DNA from: an uncultured Erysipelotrichaceae bacterium | GTDB lineage: Bacteria; Bacillota_I; Bacilli_A; RFN20; CAG-826 | Direction of reading: 5' to 3' | Assembly: GCA_900314865.1 (NCBI GenBank) | Contig: OMWW01000001.1 | Span: forward strand, 127,457 to 191,456 | DNA length: 64,000 nucleotides | Shown here: piece after piece, positions 41,510 to 50,848 of the stretch | Position numbering within the stretch: the first letter of the stretch is position 1 | Layout: each line of letters starts with the position of its first letter | The notes under the pieces: model-generated | What the model saw: only the letters and a program-made list of their open reading frames with translations | What the model was told of the DNA's origin: nothing | Database searches by the model: none | Position numbers and translations under genes: made by a program

Positions 41510-43054
41510 ATGGCAAAGTTTGAAGAAGAATTAGAATTATTACTTAAATGTAAAACACCAATTATCGAAGTTGTCACCTATGAATGGCAAAGACTCCAAA
41601 GCACAGTCAATGTCATTTCAGGTAGTAATTTAACCAAATGGAAAAGATGGAATAGAAGTGTCGGCATCGTCGATAGTGATGGCAATGTTGAACCAATCTT
41701 AGATCCAATCCAATTGTTAAAGAAGTTCAAAGAAGATAAAGAGAGTTGCTATTTGATTTTAGAAAACTTCAATTTCTATTTAACAAATACAGATGTTGTG
41801 AATCTTCTCTTTGAAATCGCAAAGATGAAAAGAACTTCTCATAAAACATTAATTATTGAGAGCAGCGAGAATTGTCTTCCTAATGCTCTTTCAAAAGAAA
41901 TCCCTGTTCTCAATATGCCTCTTCCTAATAAGACATTTATTAAGAAGATTGCAGAAAGCGTTGTTATTAACTCTAACCTTAAGAGCGATGAGTATGAACT
42001 TACCGATGAACTCTTGAATAGTGTTTTAGGATTAACAACCACTGAAATCAATCTAGCTTTCCTTAAAGCAGTACAAAAATTTGGGTGTTTAGACGATTCG
42101 GTTATTCCATATCTCATTTCCGAAAAGGAAAGTGTCATTAAGAGAGATGGATTACTTGAATATTATCATCCAGAAAACGGATTTGACGGAGTAGGTGGAT
42201 TAAAGAATCTTAAAAACTGGTTACGTTTAAGAGGCGACGCTTTCTCGCAAAAGGCAATAGACTTTGGCATTGATACTCCAAAAGGAGTTATGCTCCTCGG
42301 TTTACCTGGTTGTGGCAAATCTTTAACTGCAAAATGTATTGCACGTGCATGGAATTATCCACTTCTTAGATTTGATCTTGGCAAAGTATTTGGTGGGGTA
42401 GTTGGACAGTCAGAAGCCAATATGAGAAAAGCTCTAGATGTTGCTACTACAATCGCACCATGTGTACTTTGGATTGATGAAATTGAAAAAGGTTTATCTG
42501 GTTTAAGCAGCTCAGATAGAACTGATGGAGGTACAGCCTCTCGTGTATTTGGAAGCTTATTAACTTGGATGCAGGAAAAGAAAGAGCCTGTCTTCGTGGT
42601 TGCTACAGCAAACAATATTGAACAACTTCCTCCTGAATTATTAAGAAAAGGACGTTTTGACGAAATCTTCTTTGTTGACCTCCCTTCTAAAGAAGAAAGA
42701 AAGGAAATCTTCAAAATTCACATCCAAGGTAAGAACAGAGACATCACTAAATTTGATTTGGACCAATTAGCAGACAAAACTAATGGCCTTACAGGTGCTG
42801 AAATTGGCTCTCTTGTGAGTGACGCGCTATTTAATGCATTTTCTAAAGGAAGTGACTTAAATACATGTGATATAATTGATGAAAGAGCAAAACTTACACC
42901 TTTATCAACAATTATGGCTGAAAAGATCACATCTCTTCGCCTTTGGGCTAAGAACAGAGCACGTATTGCTGGTGATGAATTTGTTGAGAAAATTGAAGGT
43001 GAGGATTCTGTAGTTAGATTAAAAACAGAATGTTATAACCCGTTGTTAGGATAG
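41510..43054 (+). CDS. Ycf46-like AAA+ ATPase
   Basis: A 514-residue ATPase with the Ycf46 layout. The N-terminal half is a degenerate AAA-like domain beginning LLLKCKTPIIEVVTYEWQRL. The active C-terminal AAA+ domain has Walker A GLPGCGKSLTAK (about residues 263-274), Walker B CVLWIDEIEKG (about 317) and sensor 1 VVATANN, then ELLRKGRFDEIF with the arginine finger. Ycf46 is a chloroplast/cyanobacterial protein of unclear role. The family also occurs in mobile elements with Ycf35/DUF1257 and DUF2997 genes, both of which seem present in this operon. Confidence 0.88.
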   Translation: MAKFEEELELLLKCKTPIIEVVTYEWQRLQSTVNVISGSNLTKWKRWNRSVGIVDSDGNVEPILDPIQLLKKFKEDKESCYLILENFNFYLTNTDVVNLLFEIAKMKRTSHKTLIIESSENCLPNALSKEIPVLNMPLPNKTFIKKIAESVVINSNLKSDEYELTDELLNSVLGLTTTEINLAFLKAVQKFGCLDDSVIPYLISEKESVIKRDGLLEYYHPENGFDGVGGLKNLKNWLRLRGDAFSQKAIDFGIDTPKGVMLLGLPGCGKSLTAKCIARAWNYPLLRFDLGKVFGGVVGQSEANMRKALDVATTIAPCVLWIDEIEKGLSGLSSSDRTDGGTASRVFGSLLTWMQEKKEPVFVVATANNIEQLPPELLRKGRFDEIFFVDLPSKEERKEIFKIHIQGKNRDITKFDLDQLADKTNGLTGAEIGSLVSDALFNAFSKGSDLNTCDIIDERAKLTPLSTIMAEKITSLRLWAKNRARIAGDEFVEKIEGEDSVVRLKTECYNPLLG

Positions 43055-43067
43055 GAGGACGATTCAA

Positions 43068-46016
43068 TTGGCAAAAGAATTTGTAAAAAAAGAATTTGTT
43101 CCACACTTTGATGATGATAAGTCCTCAGCCCTTTGTTACGAAGCCGTTTATGGTGAAAGTGGTGTTAAGAACAAAGGAAGAATATCTTCTAACTATAGAC
43201 CGTTCATCAATTATTTAAGATTGGCTCAAAAAGCTGCAAATCTTAAAAGAAGCATTGAGGCTCAATATGATGTTATTGATAGAAATAACGACTATAGATT
43301 ATCAACTTGGTTGACTATCAAAGTTTTAACCAAGAAGCTAAACGGAAATCCTATCGTTTATAACGATATAACATATGAAACACTTGAGAATAGTGGTGTT
43401 ACTCTAGAACCAATCGAAGTCACAAAGATTACTGTAGATGGCAAGGAAATGCCGTTTCATAAGATTGATGATTTCTATGTTGTGGAAGGCGTAACAACTT
43501 CTAGAATCGTTGTTAATGACGATCCTACACTTGCTCTCAACAATGATGTTTATTGTCCACAGCATGTTTTATACAACGGCAATATCTATGAAGTTAGAAA
43601 AAACAAAGCATCCATTAATGAAACAAATGGCGATATTTGTGAAGATGCTCAATTTCCATTTATTAAGTTCCATTTAGAAAAAGACGACAACGATCAGAAA
43701 GAAGACGAAGTCACATTAGAACTTATTGAAGACCCATCTTTAGAACTATCTATTTATGATGTTTTCTTTGGTGAAGATGCTGCCGAGGTTTATTTTACAG
43801 ATTACAAAGTTGATAAATGCAGAATCGTTTATAAAAACAAAGAAAGTGGACGACTTGTTATTAAACTTAATGACAAAGTTAAGAGTGTTCAACCACACGG
43901 TGTCGTCCATTTAGCAACAAATACTGTTCAGCTTTCAAGACAAAGAAATGCCATTGAAACAATCGTAACCAGACCAAGCGAAAGTCAAAAAACATTATTA
44001 GATCTCTGCGATCTTTATAGATTTAAGCCACAATTAGCCCCATTCAATTTTAGACAAAAAGCTCTTGATTATGTTGTTTTAACGGACTCAACAAGAGATG
44101 GAACTATGTCTCAGAGAACATTTGTGCAAAAGGCAATGCAGACACCAGATTTCATGATTCTTCAAGGACCTCCAGGATCCGGTAAAACCACAGCTATTCT
44201 TGAATTGATATATCAACTTATCAAGGAAGGCAAAAAAGTATTGCTTTGCGCATCTACACACGTTGCTATTGATAACGTTTTAGAAAAGATAATTACACAT
44301 AAAGATTCGGATAAACTTTTATCTATGATAAACCCAGTAAGAGTTGGTGATGAAAGTAACGTTTATTCAGAGTGCGTTAAACCATTTATTTATTCAAATA
44401 TAATGAAGAATGTTCCTGAAGATTATCAGGATATTGTTACTGACAGCTTCAATCTAGTGTGTGGAACTACCATTGGTGTTCTTTCATTCCCTCCTATTTT
44501 TAATAAAGTTGAAGATGCAAAAGGCACATCAATCGAAGCGTTGTTTGATTACATGATTCTTGATGAAGCTTCTAAAACAACATTTAGCGAATTCCTTGTT
44601 CCTGCAGTTTTATCAAAGAGGTGGATTATTGTTGGCGACGTTAAACAATTAGCACCTTACGTTGAAAAGAATGACTTAGTACCAAGTCTTCTTGAGTGCG
44701 AACCTTTAAGTAATAGGGAGGATAGAATTGCTCTCAACTTATTGAGGTTACTAAAAAATGAAAAGAAACGTGCCACATTAAAGAATCATGCGTATATTCT
44801 TCCTACATCTTCAATCACATATTTGGACAAAAGACTAGGAAAAGATGAAAACATTATTGCAGTGACGAACGAAGCGTTAGAAAACCTATTTGCTATTTCA
44901 ACAGACGATTTTAATAAAAACACATTAGTTCTTTCTTCACTGTCCGCTTATAACAATGTTTTATTAATAGATTCAGAACTTATTGACGAAACTATTCCAT
45001 ATCTTAACAAAGACATCACGGTTCTTGATTTTGATAACAATATTTCAAGATCGAACATGTTTGAAAAATATCAGGTTTTGAGATTTAGGGGTAACTTTAA
45101 AGACGGTTATTCTAAAGAATACAATGATTATTCTAGAAAGCTTGAGGACGAGTTACTTTGGAGATTAATTCGCTTATATGAGCTCAAATCAGACCAAGGA
45201 TCATCTGTTAAATATAAAAAGTTTATCGATGAGACTAGAGCGTTGTTAAGCGATGAAGATAAGAAAAAATTCGATGAAACAGTTGACCTATTAAGCAATA
45301 TTGCAATTCCTTCAATTATTATGATGCTCCAAGAAGGCATTAAAAAAGGCAGCGAATTCCAAAACAGATTAACTGCAGGTTTAACTGAAGAAGAAAAAGT
45401 TAATAGATTTGTTAGATTAGAATATCAACACAGAATGCACCCGGACATTTCAAAGGTTTCCAGAGAAAACATTTATAACGGGGAAGCGTTGAAAGACTGT
45501 TCGTTATGGCAATCAAAGATTGATTACATTAATTCTAAGAGCAGATTTGAATTAAGACATGTAGAAAGTCCTATTGTCGATAATCATAACAGAAACGAAA
45601 ACGAAGCTTCAGCAATCCTTGAAGAACTCAAATCATTTATAGAGCACGCCAAAAAGCATCCAAAAGCCGATGGCAGCAAATACGAAATCGCAATTTTAAC
45701 TTTCTACAACACACAAGTTGCTTATATTAGAAAGCTGTTACAAAGCTACTTTAATACTGGAAACAAATTCAATTTCACAATGGACAATGTTCACGTTGCT
45801 CTTAATACGGTTGATAAGTTCCAAGGCCAAGAAGCCGATATTGTTTATTTATCAATGGTACAAAACAATCGTGTCGGATTCTTGGATAGTATTAGCAGAG
45901 TTAATGTTGCCATAACTAGAGCTAAGGAAAAAATAATCATATTTGGCGATAAAGAATTCTTCCAAAAACAAGATCACTCTGAATTATTAAATAAATTATT
46001 TAAGGAGGCTAAATAA
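43068..46016 (+). CDS. SF1 helicase of the UPF1/DNA2-like class
   Basis: A 982-residue helicase with a TTG start supported by AGGAGG. The N-terminal 330 residues have no recognised domain. The two RecA-like domains carry motif I QGPPGSGKTTAIL (about 365), the motif II-like ILDEAS (about 497), the motif III segment GDVKQLAP, QHRMHPDIS (about 787), VDKFQGQEADIVYLS (about 915) and motif VI RVNVAITRAKEK (about 945). Homologues unwind RNA or DNA and occur in several defence systems. About 200 residues inserted between motifs III and IV are unusual. It follows the AAA+ gene by 13 bases. Confidence 0.92.
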   Translation: MAKEFVKKEFVPHFDDDKSSALCYEAVYGESGVKNKGRISSNYRPFINYLRLAQKAANLKRSIEAQYDVIDRNNDYRLSTWLTIKVLTKKLNGNPIVYNDITYETLENSGVTLEPIEVTKITVDGKEMPFHKIDDFYVVEGVTTSRIVVNDDPTLALNNDVYCPQHVLYNGNIYEVRKNKASINETNGDICEDAQFPFIKFHLEKDDNDQKEDEVTLELIEDPSLELSIYDVFFGEDAAEVYFTDYKVDKCRIVYKNKESGRLVIKLNDKVKSVQPHGVVHLATNTVQLSRQRNAIETIVTRPSESQKTLLDLCDLYRFKPQLAPFNFRQKALDYVVLTDSTRDGTMSQRTFVQKAMQTPDFMILQGPPGSGKTTAILELIYQLIKEGKKVLLCASTHVAIDNVLEKIITHKDSDKLLSMINPVRVGDESNVYSECVKPFIYSNIMKNVPEDYQDIVTDSFNLVCGTTIGVLSFPPIFNKVEDAKGTSIEALFDYMILDEASKTTFSEFLVPAVLSKRWIIVGDVKQLAPYVEKNDLVPSLLECEPLSNREDRIALNLLRLLKNEKKRATLKNHAYILPTSSITYLDKRLGKDENIIAVTNEALENLFAISTDDFNKNTLVLSSLSAYNNVLLIDSELIDETIPYLNKDITVLDFDNNISRSNMFEKYQVLRFRGNFKDGYSKEYNDYSRKLEDELLWRLIRLYELKSDQGSSVKYKKFIDETRALLSDEDKKKFDETVDLLSNIAIPSIIMMLQEGIKKGSEFQNRLTAGLTEEEKVNRFVRLEYQHRMHPDISKVSRENIYNGEALKDCSLWQSKIDYINSKSRFELRHVESPIVDNHNRNENEASAILEELKSFIEHAKKHPKADGSKYEIAILTFYNTQVAYIRKLLQSYFNTGNKFNFTMDNVHVALNTVDKFQGQEADIVYLSMVQNNRVGFLDSISRVNVAITRAKEKIIIFGDKEFFQKQDHSELLNKLFKEAK

Positions 46017-46018
46017 AG

Positions 46019-47524
46019 ATGGGAATTAGAATTAACAAACAAGTTAGTATTCAAAGCATTGAAAGCAGATTTGAACTAACTTTCAAAAGAGAAAGGGTAG
46101 ATATAGCAAAACTACTCAAATATTTAAAACAAGGTCATAGTATTGATTCCGCTTTTAACTACAGCAAATCCATTGCCTCCTCAATTAGAAAAATGCTTGT
46201 TGATGAAAGATTGATTGATACTCAAGATGTTGTTACCCCTGCTGGTGAAGAATTCATTAACTATCCATTCAAAGTTGAAACCGAAAGAGGTATCTATAAT
46301 CTCTACCTAGCGACTGTGCAATTCGGTTTAGAAAAAGTAATGTTTGTCATCAGAATGGAAAGAAAGTTATCAAACGATGAAAGAACACAAGAAAGTGCAA
46401 ATCTTGGTGAAATTTATGTGGCTAACGAATTCTCTTTAGGTCAAAACGAAGTGGGTGTTATGGAGAAAGTCGATAACAGATCCAAGTCTTTCTGCATGGC
46501 TATGCCTAATGAATCAGTGGTGTTTGACATTGTTAATGGCACTTATGAGACTTCATTTGGGACATTTAAAATGGGTGAGCCTATTCTCCACATCGCAAAG
46601 AAATATGCAACAAAGGTAATTGAAGAAAACGTTTCTTATTTCGAATACAATTCAAAGAAAAATTCTGTTGTCATTAAGAGTTTAGATGACTTTAAAGAAG
46701 AAGATTTGGTCAATGGCGTTGCTTCAAAATTAACTGTCTCTGATGTTGAATTGGTCAATGTTCCGTTTGAAATCAATACAGTTACTGTTGCTAAGCAATA
46801 TGCGTATTTCTATCTTTATACAAAACTTGAAGACGGAAATTATTATACCTTAGATGAAATGAATGAAGTCTTCCAAAATGAAGTGCTTTCTAAAAATGTT
46901 ATTGATGAATCTATCAAAGATAGCTTATTAGATTTTAGCTTTTCAATGGACGGCTTTGAAAAGAATCTCTCTGCTGAAAAATATAACAAACTTTCTTATC
47001 GCTTAAAGGTTATGAAAACCCTTCTCAACATTGAAGCAATTAAGGATTCTCAGGGATTCTCTTCAGCTAAGAATTACGCAGACGTCCTCAAACTATTAAA
47101 AGAAAAAGTATCACCAGCTGAAGTAGATTCTTTATATATGGTGATGGGTTATGCATTTGCTAGAAACAAAAAGAACAATATGGTCGATTGCGTTAAGAAC
47201 TTCAAACAACAATATAACAACATTGTTATTGTTAATAAGAGTGGTGAAGGCAAAGTTAACGAAGATCAATCGATTAAAGATGATATTTCTGCACTGGGAG
47301 TACATACCATTAACAAATCAAGTATTGATACACTATTCCATGACAGGTACCTAATCTTCGAATTGAAAGATAAAACTTACAAGACATTCTTAGTTACTTG
47401 TGAAATTGGCTCTTTATTCAACATGGAGACAAATGAAACAAAGGGAACGTTGTTTGAAATTCCAAATACAGAAGTCGTTAAAAACGGCAAGAGCCTAATC
47501 AATATGATTAAGGAGGATAGATAG
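46019..47524 (+). CDS. Unknown protein with an HDRY motif near the C-terminus
   Basis: A 501-residue protein. An N-terminal winged-helix-like segment (ERVDIAKLLKYLKQGHS, then VDERLIDTQDVVTPAGEEF) is followed by a long central region of unknown fold. Near residue 440 is LFHDRYLIFELKDKTYKTFLVTCEIGS. A His-Asp-Arg-Tyr at this kind of position recurs in degenerate phospholipase D-like domains of defence proteins, but no complete HKD motif is present. It starts 2 bases after the helicase stop and has its own AGGAGG. A helper or effector of the helicase is plausible. Confidence 0.72.
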   Translation: MGIRINKQVSIQSIESRFELTFKRERVDIAKLLKYLKQGHSIDSAFNYSKSIASSIRKMLVDERLIDTQDVVTPAGEEFINYPFKVETERGIYNLYLATVQFGLEKVMFVIRMERKLSNDERTQESANLGEIYVANEFSLGQNEVGVMEKVDNRSKSFCMAMPNESVVFDIVNGTYETSFGTFKMGEPILHIAKKYATKVIEENVSYFEYNSKKNSVVIKSLDDFKEEDLVNGVASKLTVSDVELVNVPFEINTVTVAKQYAYFYLYTKLEDGNYYTLDEMNEVFQNEVLSKNVIDESIKDSLLDFSFSMDGFEKNLSAEKYNKLSYRLKVMKTLLNIEAIKDSQGFSSAKNYADVLKLLKEKVSPAEVDSLYMVMGYAFARNKKNNMVDCVKNFKQQYNNIVIVNKSGEGKVNEDQSIKDDISALGVHTINKSSIDTLFHDRYLIFELKDKTYKTFLVTCEIGSLFNMETNETKGTLFEIPNTEVVKNGKSLINMIKEDR

Positions 47525-47526
47525 TT

Positions 47527-48873
47527 ATGTTAAAAACAAAAACATTTAATTATCGAGATAGAGTATTAGATTTTGGCTTTGTCGAGTTAGAGCCAAAAGC
47601 ATCTAACACCAACGTTGAAGCAATAATCAATAGCGTTAAAGAAAGCCTAATTGTTGTAGATACAAAAGGCCTGCTTATGCTCGATTTCTTAAAACGTGCG
47701 GAAATATTCCTTAATCAAAATGATAAAGTTCTCGTAGGATTAACTAGCGATAAAATCATTGCTGAACTTAAGAAAAACGGAGTTTCTAATGGATTCTTCA
47801 GATCTACAGATGAGCAATTTGAAACCGGTATCGTTATCGTTGATAAGAAAGATGCATTTTTGGCTCTTGATGTTGACCACATTTATAGTGTGCCACCAAG
47901 ATATATTCCAGAAATATTCAATTATGTTAATCATGTGATTTGGTCTAAGGCCAACTATGAACAATGTCAAGGAAGCCTAAAAAAGGTTGATGATGCAAGA
48001 TTAAGCGTTGTTATTCCTTCCTTCTTGAAGGACCTAGATTTTGAAACCAAAACGATAAAGTTGGCAACCGAGTCAGCAAACAAAGATGGAGAATGTCTTA
48101 TCTTAGTTAAAGAAAAAGATGTTCAAAGAAAGGCTAAGGTTGCTCCATTTGAAATAAAAGGTTTAGGTCTAGCTGATGATGTTTTATGTGTCAATGCGTT
48201 TGGGGATAACTACTATCCACTTAGTATTGGAGATAATTCAATTTACACAGCCGAATCTTTTGAAAGCGAGACTGTTGGTTCCTTATTTGGTAAGAACATT
48301 TGGTATAAAGGCAAAATCTACAAAGTCGAAGAAAAAGAAAGCATTAATGGCACAGTGAATGTTCCTCTTGATGAAGTTGATTCCTTTGAACCAGATTTTG
48401 ATAGTAGTGAAAAAACATTCAACGGCATTACATTAAGCCTGACTGTTTCAATTGATGTGAAACCTTTAAAGCTTGATGGAAGCTACGCTTTGTCTAACAA
48501 ATATAAAACAATCCAAAGGGTTGAAAACGAATTAAAAGAAAGCATCGCAAAATTAGAAAAGATGGATCTTGATAAAAAACTTCTTAAACAACTTGAAAGC
48601 ATTAAAACTGAAAGATTGCTATCTGAAAAAGTTAAGATGTTTAATGCTTTTGTTGCCAGCAAAGAGTTTGGAGTTGATGCGTTAAATAATAAAAAATCTC
48701 CTGTTTCCATCATTAATGTTAATGAAGATGAATTAAATGTGCCAAACGAGTTAATTGGCAAGCTTTATACCAAACAAAGTAAGAATTACTTAGCCACTAC
48801 AAAAGAGCGCATTGCTGACGCTAAAAAGTGGTTAAAAGAAAACAAGATGGAAGCCGTCTTGATTGAGGCATAA
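47527..48873 (+). CDS. Unknown protein of the AAA+/helicase operon
   Basis: A 448-residue protein that I cannot place in a family. The N-terminal 150 residues look like an alternating alpha/beta domain (ESLIVVDTKGLLMLDFLKRA, then GIVIVDKKDAFLALDVDHIY and NYVNHVIWSKANYE), somewhat like a phospholipase D-type or receiver-like fold. The C-terminal third contains a helical, probably coiled-coil segment (about residues 325-390). It starts 2 bases after the previous stop with GGAGG upstream, and its last base overlaps the next start. Confidence 0.7.
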   Translation: MLKTKTFNYRDRVLDFGFVELEPKASNTNVEAIINSVKESLIVVDTKGLLMLDFLKRAEIFLNQNDKVLVGLTSDKIIAELKKNGVSNGFFRSTDEQFETGIVIVDKKDAFLALDVDHIYSVPPRYIPEIFNYVNHVIWSKANYEQCQGSLKKVDDARLSVVIPSFLKDLDFETKTIKLATESANKDGECLILVKEKDVQRKAKVAPFEIKGLGLADDVLCVNAFGDNYYPLSIGDNSIYTAESFESETVGSLFGKNIWYKGKIYKVEEKESINGTVNVPLDEVDSFEPDFDSSEKTFNGITLSLTVSIDVKPLKLDGSYALSNKYKTIQRVENELKESIAKLEKMDLDKKLLKQLESIKTERLLSEKVKMFNAFVASKEFGVDALNNKKSPVSIINVNEDELNVPNELIGKLYTKQSKNYLATTKERIADAKKWLKENKMEAVLIEA

Positions 48874-49070
48874 TGGACAAGAAGATTAACGTATTGATTA
48901 AAAAGGACAAAACCCTATACGTAGAGACTGAAGACTTCAAAGGAGAAGCCTGCGTTTCTGCTGTTAAAGAGTTGTTTAAAACTTTCCTTGAAATAGACAA
49001 TTTGGAATTAACTTCTGACTATTATGATGGCGAGGTTGGTATCGATAGTGGTGTGGAGGTCAAGCTATGA
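48873..49070 (+). CDS. DUF2997-like small protein
   Basis: A 65-residue protein with the DUF2997 pattern: a short strand pair (INVLIKKDKTLYVETEDFKG), then EACVSAVKELFKTFLEI with the conserved Cys. The family is short and of unknown function. It is often encoded beside DUF1257 (Ycf35-like) and Ycf46-like genes, as here. Both ends overlap neighbouring genes by 1 and 4 bases, so translation is coupled. Confidence 0.75.
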   Translation: MDKKINVLIKKDKTLYVETEDFKGEACVSAVKELFKTFLEIDNLELTSDYYDGEVGIDSGVEVKL

Positions 49071-49600
49071 GTTCTACAGTCAATATGGATATGGCCTTAA
49101 TATCCGCATCAAATATCATTCCGCAAGATCAATTAAGAAGAGTTTTTGAAGAATGTGTTAAAGAACTTGGTGGAGTTATTCAAAACAACAATTTGTTTTT
49201 AGGCAAAGAGAATTTAGGTAAGTTAACTATTAATAATAGAATTGTCTTATCTTTTTCAAGCGACTATGAAACTTCCAAACGTGCCGAAGTTAGAAAACTC
49301 TTAAGAGACACATTTACCAGAAGAGCGGCTATTGCGCACGAGAATTATCTCTATGAACTTAAAAAAGAAAAAGAAAGACTCGAACAACAAAGTCGAGTTG
49401 AAGCTGAATTATTAAATTCATTAAAGGAAGTAGAAACTAAAATTGAAAAGAGTGAAATTGGCTTTGAAAGACAAAACCAAAGCGAATGTGATGCTCTTAA
49501 AGGCGAAATCATTGATGCCGCTGTGGCTCAAGGCTATGAGGTAGTTGAAGCTGAAACATCACAAGGTATTCAATTACAATTTATTAGAAGAGATTATTAA
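49067..49600 (+). CDS. DUF1257/Ycf35-like protein
   Basis: A 177-residue protein. The clearest resemblance to Ycf35/DUF1257 is the C-terminus, AVAQGYEVVEAETSQGIQLQ, and the N-terminal DQLRRVFEECVKELG. The middle (about residues 95-135) is a charged coiled coil. The identification also leans on the DUF2997 gene before it and the Ycf46-like gene earlier in the operon. The start overlaps the DUF2997 stop (ATGA), and the end overlaps the radical-SAM start. Confidence 0.6.
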   Translation: MSSTVNMDMALISASNIIPQDQLRRVFEECVKELGGVIQNNNLFLGKENLGKLTINNRIVLSFSSDYETSKRAEVRKLLRDTFTRRAAIAHENYLYELKKEKERLEQQSRVEAELLNSLKEVETKIEKSEIGFERQNQSECDALKGEIIDAAVAQGYEVVEAETSQGIQLQFIRRDY

Positions 49601-50148
49601 TGCTAAGAATATATAAAATTGCTCATGATAGCAAAATCTATGGGCCAGGCAACCGCGATGTTGTTTGGTTTAAAGGGTGCTCATTACATTGTAAAAACTG
49701 CATAAATCCAGAACTATGGTCCACCGAAGGTGCAGAGTTGTTTTCTGTTGATGAAGCTGTTAATCAATTAAAATCAAAACATTTAACGCTGTTGGGTGGA
49801 GAGCCGCTTCAACAAGAAGATATCCTTCCGTTTATTAAGGCTGTTAAGCGAAAAAGAATAGGTGTGATACTTTTTACCGGATATGAGCAATCCGAATTAT
49901 TTGGAGATGCAAAACAAGCTGCAGATCTGTGTGATGTTGTTATATACGGCAGGTATATCGACAAGTTGAAAGATGACTCTTTATATTTAAGAGGCTCGCT
50001 TAATCAATCAATTGTGTTTAATACCAAGAAATATAAGCCTAAAGAATTTGAAAAGCCGAATTCATATGAAGTAAATATCACAAATGATCTCGAACTTCAT
50101 GGAAGAACAAAAGAATTAATTAATGATTTATTAGAATTGAACCGCTAG
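49600..50148 (+). CDS. Small radical-SAM (NrdG-like) 4Fe-4S protein
   Basis: A 182-residue protein resembling the activating component of anaerobic ribonucleotide reductase. The cluster motif CxxxCxxC is at Cys27, Cys31 and Cys34 (GCSLHCKNC), preceded by GPGNRDVVWFKG. LLGGEPLQQEDI is the GGE motif that binds SAM, and ILFTGYEQSEL follows. No NrdD-type reductase is in the window, so its target is more likely another operon protein. It is last in the operon and starts by a 1-base overlap. Its final codons and stop are formed by the repeated element at 50137. Confidence 0.88.
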   Translation: MLRIYKIAHDSKIYGPGNRDVVWFKGCSLHCKNCINPELWSTEGAELFSVDEAVNQLKSKHLTLLGGEPLQQEDILPFIKAVKRKRIGVILFTGYEQSELFGDAKQAADLCDVVIYGRYIDKLKDDSLYLRGSLNQSIVFNTKKYKPKEFEKPNSYEVNITNDLELHGRTKELINDLLELNR

Positions 50149-50157
50149 TACATAACA
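50137..50157. repeat. Copy 3 of the TTGAACCGCT(A/G)GTACATAAC element
   Basis: It matches copies 1 and 2 with one change in 21 nt. It covers the last codons and stop of the radical-SAM gene and lies 61 bases before the next start codon. Confidence 0.75.
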
Positions 50158-50218
50158 GGTTCTTTTCTTTTTGTGTGAAACTGTAGACACAAATCAAGGA
50201 GAACCAAAACTAACAATT

Positions 50219-50845
50219 ATGAAAAAGACAACTAAAAGCGCAACAACAATGATGTGGGTTGAGTACTGGGTAGAGCACGTTAATCCATCACAAGATATGT
50301 TTGAAATCTGGGCTGATGAACTCCCAAACGGCAAATGGAAGTGTGAAATCGAACTGCCTTTAATCAATCAAACAGTTAAATCAATATCAACAACTCAAGT
50401 TAATGCAATGAAAAATGCATCTGATAAAGCCGCAAAACTCATTAATGTATACATGAGGGAGCATCCTGAATTAAAAATTAGGAACATGTTTAAAGGTCAA
50501 GAGTGGATCTTCACCGAAGATGAAAATGGAAGGTTTAAATGCGCTGGCCGCAGTCCAAGAATGAGAGCCAGAGAAGGGAAGCAACTTCAATTCATTATGA
50601 CCGAATCTTCTAAAGCGATGGAAAAAGCCATCTTACGAATTAAAAAAGTTAATGGCTCTGTTAAAAATCTATTCGTCCAAGCCATTGATAAATCATTCTT
50701 CAAAGAAAACGATTCGATTGAAGACATGCAAAGAAAGATTAGAAACAAAATGCTTGGCGACAGTAGTGATTGGTATATTTCTTGGATAAGCACTTCAATC
50801 GTCGAAAACTGTGTCGTTGCTGTTGGATACATTTGGGAGGATTAG
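50219..50845 (+). CDS. Hypothetical protein
   Basis: A 208-residue protein of unknown family, starting MKKTTKSATTMMWVEYW. The nearest good ribosome binding site (AAGGAGA near 50196) is 16 or more bases from this ATG, so the start is not certain; a TTG at 50171 is the other option. The N-terminal half is Trp-rich and beta-like (WVEHVNPSQDMFEIWADELP), and the C-terminal half is helical and basic. It is followed 3 bases later by a small acidic gene. Confidence 0.7.
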   Translation: MKKTTKSATTMMWVEYWVEHVNPSQDMFEIWADELPNGKWKCEIELPLINQTVKSISTTQVNAMKNASDKAAKLINVYMREHPELKIRNMFKGQEWIFTEDENGRFKCAGRSPRMRAREGKQLQFIMTESSKAMEKAILRIKKVNGSVKNLFVQAIDKSFFKENDSIEDMQRKIRNKMLGDSSDWYISWISTSIVENCVVAVGYIWED

Positions 50846-50848
50846 TTA

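Noticed and set aside
47527-48873. Assigning the 448-residue protein to the phospholipase D family
   Set aside because: The alternating pattern is suggestive, but no HKD or HDR-type catalytic motif can be seen.
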